A DNA stretch of 64,000 bases. It comes from Defluviimonas salinarum. GTDB lineage: Bacteria > Pseudomonadota > Alphaproteobacteria > Rhodobacterales > Rhodobacteraceae. Under the pieces are notes generated by a model. The model did not search any database, was not told where the DNA came from, and saw only the letters and a list, made by a program, of their open reading frames with translations. Every line of letters starts with the position of its first letter. Within the stretch, counting starts at the first letter, position 1. The stretch covers positions 1-64,000 of the forward strand of contig NZ_JAPDOG010000004.1 of NCBI RefSeq assembly GCF_026013545.1, written 5' to 3'. This document shows, in pieces, positions 16,660-25,164 of the stretch. The position numbers were made by a program, and so were the translations under genes.

Positions 16660-17200
16660 TATCAGACACATACCGATGCTGTGCCTCGCCTTCGGTCTGA
16701 CCTGTCCCGCGCCGCTTCTGGCGGCCGGTGGGGGCGGGGGCGGATATGTCTCCGACGCCCCGATCCCCTGGCACATGACGCAGGACGGCGAGGGACGCAA
16801 TGTCATCGAGCTGATCCCGCATGCCGAGTTGCGGATCGGGCTGGAACTGACGGAAGTCACCGAACGGATGCCGCCGGAACCGCCGGCACAGGAGATCGTG
16901 GTCGCCTCGGCCGAGGAGCTCCAGACAGCGGCTGCAATCGAGGATCCGCCGGAGATCGTCAAGGTGCCGGTCCTGCCGCAGCTCACCGTGCCATACGGAT
17001 CGCTGATCTACTGGGCCGACGGCACCACCTGGGTCTACGGCGAAAACGGGGCCGAACGGCACTATGTCCGCTTGCCAGTGAACGTCGATCGGATCGAGGG
17101 TGAAACGGTCTATCTGCGGTCGGGGCCGCCCGTCGGAACCCAGATCGTCGCGGTTGGCGCTGCCGAACTCTTCGGTGCCGAGACCGGCACCGGTCATTGA
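16652..17200 (+). CDS. Reduced periplasmic adaptor (C-terminal RND adaptor domain only)
   Basis: A 182-residue exported protein with a signal peptide (residues 1-24, ending LLAA) and a glycine run. After a linker of about 70 residues comes a segment that matches the C-terminal, membrane-proximal part of RND membrane-fusion proteins: VPYGSLIYWADGTTWVY, then VNVDRIEGETVYLRSG and GTQIVAVGAAELFGAE. The lipoyl and alpha-hairpin domains that normally contact an outer-membrane channel are missing. The ATG overlaps the end of the first permease gene by 8 bases and the second permease starts 13 bases downstream, so all three are tightly coupled. GGAGGAC upstream at 16639-16645 supports the start. Confidence 0.75.
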   Translation: MRDIRHIPMLCLAFGLTCPAPLLAAGGGGGGYVSDAPIPWHMTQDGEGRNVIELIPHAELRIGLELTEVTERMPPEPPAQEIVVASAEELQTAAAIEDPPEIVKVPVLPQLTVPYGSLIYWADGTTWVYGENGAERHYVRLPVNVDRIEGETVYLRSGPPVGTQIVAVGAAELFGAETGTGH

Positions 17201-17213
17201 ACGGAGGCGCGTG

Positions 17214-20200
17214 ATGTTCAGGTTTCTGATCGAAGCAAGCATGCGCTTTCGCTATATTGTGATCGCGCTTGCGGCCATGCTGGTCATCTTCGGGGCGCAG
17301 CGGACCAACGATCTGAAGGTCGATGTGTTTCCCGAATTCGCGCCACCGCTGGTGGAGATCCAGACGCCCTCGCTCGGGCTGACGTCGATCGAGGTCGAGG
17401 AATATGTGACGATCCCGCTCGAGCAGGGTCTGGCCGGAATCGACGGGCTCGACATCATCCGGTCGAAATCGGCACCGCAACTGTCGTCGATCGTGATGAT
17501 CTTCACGCGCGACACCGATCTTCTGCGCGCCCGTCAGCTGGTGCAGGAGCGGGTCAACGAGATCTCGCCGACGCTGCCGACCTGGTCGAGCCCGCCGGTG
17601 ATCCTGCCGCCGCTCTCGGCGACGAGCCGGATCATGAAGATCGGCCTGTCCTCGGAGAAATACTCGCTGATCGACATGTCGATGACGACCTACTGGAAGA
17701 TCCGCGAGCGGCTCCTGCGGGTGCCCGGCGTGGCCAACGTCGCGATCTGGGGCGAGCGGCTGGAGATGCTGCAGGTGCAGGTCGATCCCGCACGCCTTGC
17801 GGAAAACGGCGTGACTCTGGACACGGTGATGGAAAGCACCGCCGACGCGCTCGATGTCGGGCTGTTGCAGTATTCCGACGGCGCTCGTGTCGGCACCGGC
17901 GGTTTCATTGACACCGATACGAACCGCTATCCGATCCACCATGTGCTGCCGATCCACTCGATCGACGATCTGAAGAAGGTCAGTGTCACCGGCACCGACA
18001 AGACGCTGGCCGACGTGGCCGACGTCAAGATCGACCACCAGCCGCTGATCGGCGACGCGGTTATCAACGACGGGCCGGGGCTCCTCCTCATCGTCGAGAA
18101 GTTCCCCTGGGCCAACACGCTCGACGTGTCGCTGAAGATCGAGGAGGCGCTCGACAAGATGCGGCCGGGTCTGCAGGACATCGAGATCGACAGCGAGATT
18201 TTCCGTCCGGCGACCTTCATCGAGACCTCTATCGACAATCTTTCCAAGGCGCTTCTCGTGGCGGCGGTGCTGGTCACGCTGGTGCTCTGGGTGTTCCTCT
18301 TCGACTGGCGCATCGCGCTCATCTCGATCGTTGCCGTGCCGGTGTCGTTGCTTGGGGCGCTCCTGGTGCTCGACTGGCAGGGAATGACGATCAACACGAT
18401 GGTGCTTGCGGGCTTTGCGATCGCGCTTGGCGCGGTGGTGGACGACGCAATCATCGACGTCGAGAACATCGTCCGACGATTGCGCGAAAACCGCGCAAAG
18501 CGGCTCGGCCGCTCTACCTTCCGGGTGATCCTTGAAGCGTCTCTCGAGATCCGGGCCGCGATCGTCTTCGCGACGGCGATCATCGTGCTGGCGGTCGTAC
18601 CGGTCTTCTTCCTCGAAGGACTGTCGGGGTCGTTCTTCCGGCCGCTCGCCTGGTCCTACGCGGTCGCCTTGATGGCCTCGCTCGTCGTCGCGGTGACCAT
18701 TACGCCGGCCCTGAGCTATGTGTTGCTCGGCAATCGCGACATCGGCGACAAGCCGGCGCCGCTGGCCCGGTTCCTGGTTGCGGGTTACCGCCGGATGCTG
18801 GATGCGATCTTCGCCGTCCCGCGCGTGACCGTCACGGCCTGCGTGGTGCTGCTCGGCGCCTGTTTTACGCTGTTGCCGTTCATGGGCCAGCAGCTCCTGC
18901 CCTCGTTCAAGGAGCGCGACTTCCTGATGCACTGGGTCACGGCACCCGGCGTCTCGCAGCCCGAGATGTACCGGATCACGGTCCAGGGCAGCAAGGAGTT
19001 GCGAGATATCGAGGGGGTGCGCAACTTCGGCGCCCATATCGGCCAGGCGCTCTACATGGACGAGGTCGTGGGCATGCATTTCGGCGAGAACTGGGTCTCG
19101 GTCGATCCCGCGGCGGACTATGACGCCACGCTCGACCGAATTCAGGAAGTGGTCGACGGCTATCCGGGGCTTTACCGGGACGTGCTGACCTATCTCAAGG
19201 AGCGCATCCGCGAGGTGCTGACCGGCGAGAGCGAGCCGATCGTCGTGCGCATCTTCGGTCCCGATTTCGAGGGGATCCGCGAACAGGCCGACCGCGTGGC
19301 CGAAGCGATCAGCGGTGTCGAGGGGCTCGTGGGGCTGCATGTCGGCCTGCAGAAGAATGTGCCGCAGATCGACATCCGGACCGACGTCGGGAAGGCGGCC
19401 GCCTATGGCCTGAAGCCGGGCGACGTGCGCCGCGCGGTCTCGACGATCATCTCGGGAATCGAGGCGGGCGACATCCATACCCATGCGCGCACCTATGACG
19501 TGCAGGTCTGGGGCACGCCGGAAGTCCGGGCGTCGCTGACGGATATCGAGAACATCCTGATCGACGCGCCGATCGGCGGGCAGGTGGCGCTGAAGGACGT
19601 GGCGGAAATCGCCGTCACGCCGACGCCCAACATCATCCAGCACGAGGATCTCTCGCGCTCGATCGAGGTTGGCGCCCATGTCTCGGGCCGCGATCTCGGC
19701 TCGGTCGCCTCCGAGGTGGAGGATATTGTCGAGGAGATGGAGTTCCCGCTCGGTTATCACTTCGAGATGCTGGGTGAGTTCGCGGAGCTGCAGGCCTCGC
19801 AGACCCGGCTCATCGCGGTGGAAATCGCGGTCGCGCTCGGGATCTTCGCGCTCCTGCACGCCTCGTTCCGCTCGATCCGCTACGCCGCGGTCGCCTTCGC
19901 AGCGATGCCGGCGGCGCTGGCCGGTGGCGTCGTCGCCGCCTGGCTCGGCGGCGGGATCTTCTCGCTCGGTTCGCTGGTCGGCTTCATCACCGTGCTCGGC
20001 ATCGCCGCGCGGAACAACATCCTGATGATCAGCCATTGCCAGCGGCTCGGGGAGGAGGGCATGCCCTTCGGTCCCGCGCGGGTCAGCCAGGCCGCCTGCG
20101 AACGGCTGGCGCCGATCCTGATGACCGCGATCACGACCGGTGCGGCGCTTCTGCCTCTGGTCGTGGCGGGCGAGATACCGGGACACGAGATCGAGTTCCC

Positions 20201-20357
20201 GATGGCGGTGGTGATCCTCGGCGGGTTGGTCAGCTCGACGCTGGTCAACCTGCTGATCATGCCGGTGCTGATCTTGTGGTTCGGCGCCGCCGCCGAGCGG
20301 GAGACTGCCGCGGCCAGTGGCGAGGCGTCTGCCGGTGGGTGGGCCGGCGCTCACTGA
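17214..20357 (+). CDS. RND-superfamily efflux permease (intact proton relay)
   Basis: A 1047-residue inner-membrane transporter of the AcrB/CusA type. TM4 carries GAVVDDAIIDVENIVRR (Asp410, Asp411, Glu417) and TM10 carries GIAARNNILMISH (about residue 929), both expected of a proton-driven pump. The two periplasmic halves each contain a PGVANV- or EGLVGL-type porter segment. The N-terminal style (LKVDVFPEFAPPLVEIQTPS, IPLEQGLAGIDGLD) is closer to heavy-metal-type (HME) RND proteins than to AcrB, but the methionine clusters of CusA are not evident, so the substrate is open. GGAGG at 17203-17207 precedes the ATG. No outer-membrane channel gene is nearby. Confidence 0.9.
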   Translation: MFRFLIEASMRFRYIVIALAAMLVIFGAQRTNDLKVDVFPEFAPPLVEIQTPSLGLTSIEVEEYVTIPLEQGLAGIDGLDIIRSKSAPQLSSIVMIFTRDTDLLRARQLVQERVNEISPTLPTWSSPPVILPPLSATSRIMKIGLSSEKYSLIDMSMTTYWKIRERLLRVPGVANVAIWGERLEMLQVQVDPARLAENGVTLDTVMESTADALDVGLLQYSDGARVGTGGFIDTDTNRYPIHHVLPIHSIDDLKKVSVTGTDKTLADVADVKIDHQPLIGDAVINDGPGLLLIVEKFPWANTLDVSLKIEEALDKMRPGLQDIEIDSEIFRPATFIETSIDNLSKALLVAAVLVTLVLWVFLFDWRIALISIVAVPVSLLGALLVLDWQGMTINTMVLAGFAIALGAVVDDAIIDVENIVRRLRENRAKRLGRSTFRVILEASLEIRAAIVFATAIIVLAVVPVFFLEGLSGSFFRPLAWSYAVALMASLVVAVTITPALSYVLLGNRDIGDKPAPLARFLVAGYRRMLDAIFAVPRVTVTACVVLLGACFTLLPFMGQQLLPSFKERDFLMHWVTAPGVSQPEMYRITVQGSKELRDIEGVRNFGAHIGQALYMDEVVGMHFGENWVSVDPAADYDATLDRIQEVVDGYPGLYRDVLTYLKERIREVLTGESEPIVVRIFGPDFEGIREQADRVAEAISGVEGLVGLHVGLQKNVPQIDIRTDVGKAAAYGLKPGDVRRAVSTIISGIEAGDIHTHARTYDVQVWGTPEVRASLTDIENILIDAPIGGQVALKDVAEIAVTPTPNIIQHEDLSRSIEVGAHVSGRDLGSVASEVEDIVEEMEFPLGYHFEMLGEFAELQASQTRLIAVEIAVALGIFALLHASFRSIRYAAVAFAAMPAALAGGVVAAWLGGGIFSLGSLVGFITVLGIAARNNILMISHCQRLGEEGMPFGPARVSQAACERLAPILMTAITTGAALLPLVVAGEIPGHEIEFPMAVVILGGLVSSTLVNLLIMPVLILWFGAAAERETAAASGEASAGGWAGAH

Positions 20358-20380
20358 CGCTTCCGCCTCCCCGCGAAAGG

Positions 20381-20410
20381 AACGCCCCGGCGCATCGCGC
20401 CGGGGCGTTT
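20381..20410. terminator. Terminator between the RND permease and guaA
   Basis: A perfect 13-pair inverted repeat AACGCCCCGGCGC (20381-20393) / GCGCCGGGGCGTT (20397-20409) is followed by a short T-run. It lies between convergent genes and is symmetric enough to act on both strands, though the T-tracts are short. Confidence 0.7.
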
Positions 20411-20466
20411 CAGTTGAAGCTTGCGTGCAAGGTCTCGCGAGACCGAACCGTTGGCAGTCGCGCGGC

Positions 20467-22026
20467 CTATTCCATCTCGATCGTGCCGGGGGGCTTCGAG
20501 GTGATGTCGTACATCACCCGGTTGATGCCCTGCACTTCGTTGATGATCCGCGTTGCGGTCTCGCCAAGGAAGTCGTGGGTGAAGGGGTAGTAGTCGGCGG
20601 TCATGCCGTCGACCGAGGTCACCGCGCGAAGCGAGCAGGCGTAGTCGTAGGTTCGCCCGTCGCCCATCACGCCCACGGTCTTCACGGGCAGGATCGCGAC
20701 GAAGGCCTGCCAGATCTCGTCGTAAAGCCCGTGCTTGCGGATCTGGTCGATGTAGACCGCATCAGCCTGCCGCAGGATCTCCAGCTTCTCGCGGGTGATC
20801 TCGCCCGGGCAGCGGATCGCGAGGCCGGGGCCGGGGAAGGGGTGGCGGCCGATGAACCGGTCCGGAAGTCCGAGCTCGCGGCCGAGCGCGCGGACCTCGT
20901 CCTTGAAAAGCTCGCGCAGCGGCTCGACAAGCTTCAAGCCCATCTTTTCCGGAAGGCCGCCCACGTTGTGGTGCGACTTGATGGTGACTGAGGGTCCGCC
21001 GGAAAAGCTGACCGACTCGATGACGTCGGGGTAGAGAGTACCTTGGGCGAGGAAGGTGGCGCCGCCGACCTCGTTGGCGTGTTTCTGGAAGACGTCGATG
21101 AAGAGCTTTCCGATGGTCTTGCGCTTCACCTCGGGGTCCGAGACGCCCTCGAGCGCGCCGAGGAAGAGGTCGGATTCATCCGCGTGGATCAGGGGAATGT
21201 TGTAGGTGTCGCGGAACATCGACACCACTTCCTCGGCCTCGTTGAGGCGAAGGAGCCCGTGGTCGACGAAGACGCAGGTGAGCTGGTCGCCGATCGCCTC
21301 GTGGATGAGGATCGCGGCGACGGAGCTGTCGACGCCGCCCGAAAGTCCGCAGATCACCTTCTGGTCACCGACCTGGGCCCGGATCTTCTCGATCGCGTCC
21401 TCGCGGTAGGCGCGCATAGTCCAGTCGCCGCTGAAGCCGGCGAGGCGGACGAAGTTTTCGTAGAGCTTCGCGCCCTTCGGCGTGTGGTGCACCTCGGGGT
21501 GGAACTGCACGGCGAAAAAGCGGCGCTCGGGGTCGGCGGTGATCGCGAAGGGGGCGTTCGGCGAGGTTCCGTAGACCTGGAAGCCGGGCGCGATCGCCGA
21601 GACGTGGTCGCCGTGGCTCATCCAGACCTGCTCGCGGCCTTCCGCGAACCAGCCGTCGAGGAGCGGCAGCCTGTCCTCGGTCGGCGTGACATAAGCGCGA
21701 CCGAACTCGGCGGTCTTGTGGCCGCGCTCGACGCGGCCACCCAGGCAGTGCATCATCACCTGCTGGCCGTAGCAGATGCCAAGGATCGGCACGCCAAGAT
21801 CGAACACGCCTGCGGGCGGCATCGGCGCGCCCTCGGCGAAGACCGAGGCGGGGCCGCCCGAGAAGATCACCGCTTTCGGGGCGAAATCCTTCAGGAAGGC
21901 ATCGTCCACCCGGTTGTAGGGGTGGATCTCGCAGTAGACGTTCAGCTCGCGCAGGCGCCGCGCGATGAGCTGCGTGACCTGGCTGCCGAAGTCGATGATG
22001 AGGAGGCGGTCATGGGCGTGTGTCAT
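20467..22026 (-). CDS. guaA: GMP synthase (glutamine-hydrolysing)
   Basis: A 519-residue enzyme that aminates XMP to GMP using glutamine and ATP, the last step of guanine nucleotide synthesis. The class I glutamine amidotransferase domain is N-terminal with the nucleophile in GICYGQQ (Cys85) and HPEVH (His176, Glu178). The ATP pyrophosphatase loop GLSGGVDSS is at about 227-235, and the C-terminal dimerisation domain ends in [12 protein letters not shown], the normal end. An in-frame extension upstream of 22026 has no domain character, and [20 protein letters not shown] is the usual start. It is a single gene with its own leader. Confidence 0.98.
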   Translation of the reverse strand: MTHAHDRLLIIDFGSQVTQLIARRLRELNVYCEIHPYNRVDDAFLKDFAPKAVIFSGGPASVFAEGAPMPPAGVFDLGVPILGICYGQQVMMHCLGGRVERGHKTAEFGRAYVTPTEDRLPLLDGWFAEGREQVWMSHGDHVSAIAPGFQVYGTSPNAPFAITADPERRFFAVQFHPEVHHTPKGAKLYENFVRLAGFSGDWTMRAYREDAIEKIRAQVGDQKVICGLSGGVDSSVAAILIHEAIGDQLTCVFVDHGLLRLNEAEEVVSMFRDTYNIPLIHADESDLFLGALEGVSDPEVKRKTIGKLFIDVFQKHANEVGGATFLAQGTLYPDVIESVSFSGGPSVTIKSHHNVGGLPEKMGLKLVEPLRELFKDEVRALGRELGLPDRFIGRHPFPGPGLAIRCPGEITREKLEILRQADAVYIDQIRKHGLYDEIWQAFVAILPVKTVGVMGDGRTYDYACSLRAVTSVDGMTADYYPFTHDFLGETATRIINEVQGINRVMYDITSKPPGTIEME

Positions 22027-22079
22027 GGCCGGGGAATATTGCCTTGTCCGATCCGGCGCAAGGGTGTTTGGCGGGGAAG

Positions 22080-22138
22080 GCGGGGGCTGTCTGCCCCGTC
22101 GCCATTGGTGCTTGAACCGGTGGCACACCAATGGCGAC
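22080..22138 (-). repeat. Long perfect inverted repeat in the guaA leader / downstream of ocd
   Basis: GTCGCCATTGGTG (22098-22110) and CACCAATGGCGAC (22126-22138) form a perfect 13-pair stem with a 15-base loop. A second GC hairpin, CGGGG...CCCCG, abuts it at 22081-22098. On the minus strand it follows the ocd stop by 33 bases and precedes guaA, so it may terminate the rocF-ocd transcript or structure the guaA leader. No T-run is present. Confidence 0.6.
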
Positions 22139-22170
22139 TCCCGAGAATATTTCGGACAGAAAGTGGCGGA

Positions 22171-23217
22171 TCAGGCCGCCTTCGCCTTGGCGCGCAGGAG
22201 CATGCCATAGAGGTCGCGCGGATCGTCGGGATCGGCGATCATGTCGAGCGGCTCGCTGTAGGGCAGGGCCTTCAGCTGGTCATGGATGTAGCGCAACGCC
22301 GAGAAGTCCTCGATCGCGAAGCCGACCGAGTCGAAGAGCGTGATCTGGCGCGGATCGGAGCGGCCGGTCGCGGCGCCGGTGATAACCTGCCAGAGCTCGG
22401 TGACCGGGTGGTCGGGGTCGAGCTGCTGGATCTCGCCCTCGATGCGGGTCTGCGGCGGGTATTCGACGAAGATCGAGGAGCGCAGGAGAATGTCGCGGTG
22501 AAGCTCGGTCTTGCCGGGGCAGTCGCCGCCGACCGCGTTGATATGGACCCCGGTGCCGACCATGTTGTCGGTCAGGATCGTCGCGCATTGCTTGTCGGCG
22601 GTGCAGGTGGTGATGATGCCGGCCCCCTCCATCGCCTCCTCGGCGGTCTTGCAGGCGGTCAGCGCGAGGCCGGACCCCGCGAGGTTCCGGACGCATTTGG
22701 CCGTCGCGGCGGGGTCGATGTCGTAGAGCCGGACCTCGTTCACGCCGCAGATCGCCTTGAAGGCCAGCGCCTGGAACTCGGCCTGGGCGCCGTTGCCGAT
22801 CATCGCCATCACCGTCGCGCCCTTCGGCGCGAGGTGCCGCGCGGCGAGCGCCGACATTGCCGCGGTGCGCAGCGCGGTGAGGATCGTCATCTCGGTCAGG
22901 AGGATCGGGTAGCCGGTGTTCACCTCAGCCAGAAGGCCGAAGGCGGTGACGGTCTGGAGCCCTTCCTTGGTGTTCTTCGGATGGCCGTTGACGTATTTGA
23001 AGCCGTACATCTCGCCGTCCGAGGTCGGCATCAGTTCGATTACCCCGACTTCGGAATGCGAGGCCACGCGCGGGGTCTTGTCGAAGCTCTGCCAGCGGCG
23101 GAAGTCGGCCTCGATGTAGCCGGCGAGATCGGTCATCACGCGCTCAGGGCCGAGGTGAAGCACGAGCTTCATCATGTTGTCGACGCTGACGAAGGGGACG
23201 ATGTTCAGGTTTTCCAT
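22171..23217 (-). CDS. ocd: Ornithine cyclodeaminase
   Basis: A 348-residue NAD-dependent enzyme of the ornithine cyclodeaminase/mu-crystallin family that converts ornithine to proline and ammonia. Family segments visible are GEMYGFKYVNGHPKNT, LTEMTILTALRTAAMSALAARHLAP, a Rossmann motif in VMAMIGNGAQAEFQALAF (about residues 135-152) and HINAVGGDCPGKTEL with the conserved aspartate. The length is typical of the enzyme rather than the shorter alanine-dehydrogenase relatives. It lies five bases downstream of the arginase gene, so arginine to ornithine to proline is a two-gene operon. Confidence 0.95.
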   Translation of the reverse strand: MENLNIVPFVSVDNMMKLVLHLGPERVMTDLAGYIEADFRRWQSFDKTPRVASHSEVGVIELMPTSDGEMYGFKYVNGHPKNTKEGLQTVTAFGLLAEVNTGYPILLTEMTILTALRTAAMSALAARHLAPKGATVMAMIGNGAQAEFQALAFKAICGVNEVRLYDIDPAATAKCVRNLAGSGLALTACKTAEEAMEGAGIITTCTADKQCATILTDNMVGTGVHINAVGGDCPGKTELHRDILLRSSIFVEYPPQTRIEGEIQQLDPDHPVTELWQVITGAATGRSDPRQITLFDSVGFAIEDFSALRYIHDQLKALPYSEPLDMIADPDDPRDLYGMLLRAKAKAA

Positions 23218-23222
23218 CTGGG

Positions 23223-24149
23223 TTATCCGAAGCTGCGGGTGGGGCGGTCGAATACCTTGCGGCCCATGAGGGAGCCGACGAGCTCCACCATCAGCCGCGC
23301 GGTCTTGCCGCGTTCATCGAGGAAGGGGTTCAGTTCGACGAGGTCGAGCGAGGTGACGAGGCCGGATTCGTGCAGACGCTCCATCACCAGATGGGCCTCG
23401 CGGAAGGTGGTGCCACCGGGAACCGTGGTGCCGACCGCGGGCGCGATCCCGGGATCGAGGAAATCGACGTCGAGCGAGACATGGAGCAGGCCGTTCTGCG
23501 CCCGCACCGTGTCGAGGAACTCGCGCAGGGGCGCGACGATGCCGCGTTCGTCGAGCACTCGCATGTCACAGACGGTCATGTCGCTTTCCAGAAGACCCGC
23601 ATGTTCGGCCGAGTCGACGGAACGGATGCCGTAAAGGCAGATGCGCTCGGCCGGGACCGGCGCGGGGAAGGGCGGGAAAGCCTCGAAGCCGTTCCGGCCC
23701 GCGATGTAGGCGACGGGCGTGCCGTGCAAGTTGCCGGACTGGGTGGTGAGCGGCGTGTGGTAGTCGGAATGCGCGTCGAGCCAGAGCACGAAGAGCGGCC
23801 GGCCGACCTTCGCGGCATGGGCCGCGACCCCGGCGACCGAGCCGAGCGAGAGCGAATGGTCGCCGCCCATGAAGATCGGCAGGCCCTTGGCCATGGCTTC
23901 CTCGCCGGCTTCGGCGAGCGCCTCGGTCCAGGCGACGGTCTCGGCGAGGTGGTGGACGGCCGGGTTGGCGCAGTCGGTCTCGCGCAGCGGCGCCGGCGTC
24001 ACGTCGCCGTGGTCGATCACGGACTGGCCAAGTGCTTCGAGGCTCTGGGCGAGGCCGGCGACCCGGTAGGCGGCCGGCCCCATGAGGCAGCCTTCGCGTT
24101 TCTGGCCGGTGTCGATCGGCGCGCCGATCAGGATGCAGGTCGGTTTCAT
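23223..24149 (-). CDS. rocF: Arginase
   Basis: A 308-residue manganese ureohydrolase that splits arginine into ornithine and urea. The metal-binding motifs are intact: GGDHS at 95-99, DAHSD at 125-129 and SLDVDFLDP at about 226-234. NLHGTPVAYI and the C-terminal DLVELNPFLDERGKTA are typical of arginase rather than agmatinase. It is cotranscribed with ocd and divergent from an Lrp/AsnC-family gene 90 bases away, which is the usual arrangement for substrate-induced arginine catabolism. Confidence 0.95.
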   Translation of the reverse strand: MKPTCILIGAPIDTGQKREGCLMGPAAYRVAGLAQSLEALGQSVIDHGDVTPAPLRETDCANPAVHHLAETVAWTEALAEAGEEAMAKGLPIFMGGDHSLSLGSVAGVAAHAAKVGRPLFVLWLDAHSDYHTPLTTQSGNLHGTPVAYIAGRNGFEAFPPFPAPVPAERICLYGIRSVDSAEHAGLLESDMTVCDMRVLDERGIVAPLREFLDTVRAQNGLLHVSLDVDFLDPGIAPAVGTTVPGGTTFREAHLVMERLHESGLVTSLDLVELNPFLDERGKTARLMVELVGSLMGRKVFDRPTRSFG

Positions 24150-24239
24150 GGGCGTCTCCGGTGTTTCGGGGGGCGATGCGCAGTCTCTTGCCGGATTGCG
24201 TCGGTTTGAAGTAAATCAATGATCAATATGTTCAGATGA
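24150..24239. promoter_or_regulatory. Divergent promoter region of rocF-ocd and the Lrp-type regulator
   Basis: This 90-base AT-rich gap contains AATCAATGATCAATATG, a short run of ATCAAT direct repeats next to the regulator start. Lrp-family proteins bind degenerate AT-rich palindromes in such divergent gaps, so this is the likely operator, but no exact site can be fixed. Confidence 0.4.
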
Positions 24240-24701
24240 ATGTCCGAAACGGCGGCCAATATGAACGAACTGGACGAAACGGATCAGGCATTGATTGCGG
24301 CTCTCCGGCGCGACGGGCGCGCGTCGCTGTCCGAACTGGCCGCTCGGCTCGGTCTTGCACGGGCGACGGTGCGGGCGCGGATGGAGCGGCTGGTGGCGCG
24401 CGGCGAGATTCAGGGCTTCACAGTGGTCACGCGCGGCGACCTGACCGCGATGCCGGTGCGCGGACTGATGATGATCGGCATCGAGGGCCGCGGCACGGAC
24501 CGGGTCCTGGCGCGGCTCTCCGGCCTGCCGGAGGTGCAGGCGGTGCATTCGACGAATGGCCGCTGGGACCTCATCGCCGAGATCGGAACCCGGACGCTCG
24601 AGGAGTTCGACCGGGTGCTGGCGATGATCCGCAAGCTCGACGGGGTCACGGCGAGCGAGACGAGCCTGATGCTCTCTACCCGGCGCGCCGGCAGGCGTTG
24701 A
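24240..24701 (+). CDS. Lrp/AsnC-family transcriptional regulator
   Basis: A 153-residue regulator. The winged helix-turn-helix is at about residues 8-58 (LDETDQALIAALRRDGR then LSELAARLGLARATVRARMERL), followed by an RAM ligand-binding domain (AVHSTNGRWDLIAEIGTRTLEEFDRVLAMI). It is divergent from the arginase operon and therefore probably an arginine- or ornithine-responsive activator of it (ArgR/BkdR-like role in other alphaproteobacteria). A second ATG at 24261 (MNELDETDQ) is closer to the usual family start and may be the true one; neither has a strong ribosome-binding site. Confidence 0.92.
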   Translation: MSETAANMNELDETDQALIAALRRDGRASLSELAARLGLARATVRARMERLVARGEIQGFTVVTRGDLTAMPVRGLMMIGIEGRGTDRVLARLSGLPEVQAVHSTNGRWDLIAEIGTRTLEEFDRVLAMIRKLDGVTASETSLMLSTRRAGRR

Positions 24702-24708
24702 AAACTGT

Positions 24709-25164
24709 TCAGGTTCGGCGGGCGGCGGCGATCCAGAGCGCGGCGAGCGTGAAGGACAGGATCGCGTTCCATGTCGCCATGGAAAGGCCCGCGAACATCC
24801 AGGCGACCTCGTCGCAGCGCACCAGCGGCGCGGCCATGATCTGGTTCAGCAGATCCTCAGCCGACCCGGCGAGGTCGCCGGACGCGGTGCAGGTGTCGGG
24901 GCCCGGCCACCAGCGCAGTTCGACGCCGCTGTGAAACACGCCGATCCCGGCCGTGGCCAGCGCCGCCAGAGCACCGAGCCAGGGCAGCCACGGAAGCGAC
25001 GTGACAAGCGCGAGCCCGCCGATCGCGACCGCGATCCCGTGCGGCCAGCGCTGCCAGATGCAGAGCTTGCACGGCGCGTAGCCGAGCGCCTGAAAGACGA
25101 AGGCGCCGGCGAGGAGGGCGAGCGAGCCGCCCGCGGCAAGCAGGATCAGTCGTGTGCGTGTCAC
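24709..25164 (-). CDS. dsbB: Disulfide bond formation protein DsbB
   Basis: A 151-residue inner-membrane protein with four hydrophobic segments. The two catalytic cysteine pairs are present: Cys32-x-x-Cys35 in YAPCKLCIWQRWPH and Cys92 with Cys117 in the second periplasmic loop (DTCTASGD...LVRCDEVAW). It reoxidises DsbA and passes electrons to quinone. The GTG start at 25164 overlaps the stop of the upstream YqaA-like gene (GTGA), so the two are coupled; a longer upstream frame would run into that gene. Confidence 0.92.
   Translation of the reverse strand: MTRTRLILLAAGGSLALLAGAFVFQALGYAPCKLCIWQRWPHGIAVAIGGLALVTSLPWLPWLGALAALATAGIGVFHSGVELRWWPGPDTCTASGDLAGSAEDLLNQIMAAPLVRCDEVAWMFAGLSMATWNAILSFTLAALWIAAARRT

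Noticed and set aside
13687-16986. Long minus-strand open frame opposite the first RND permease
   Set aside because: It is an antisense shadow; the plus frame has a clear RND pattern and the minus frame has none.
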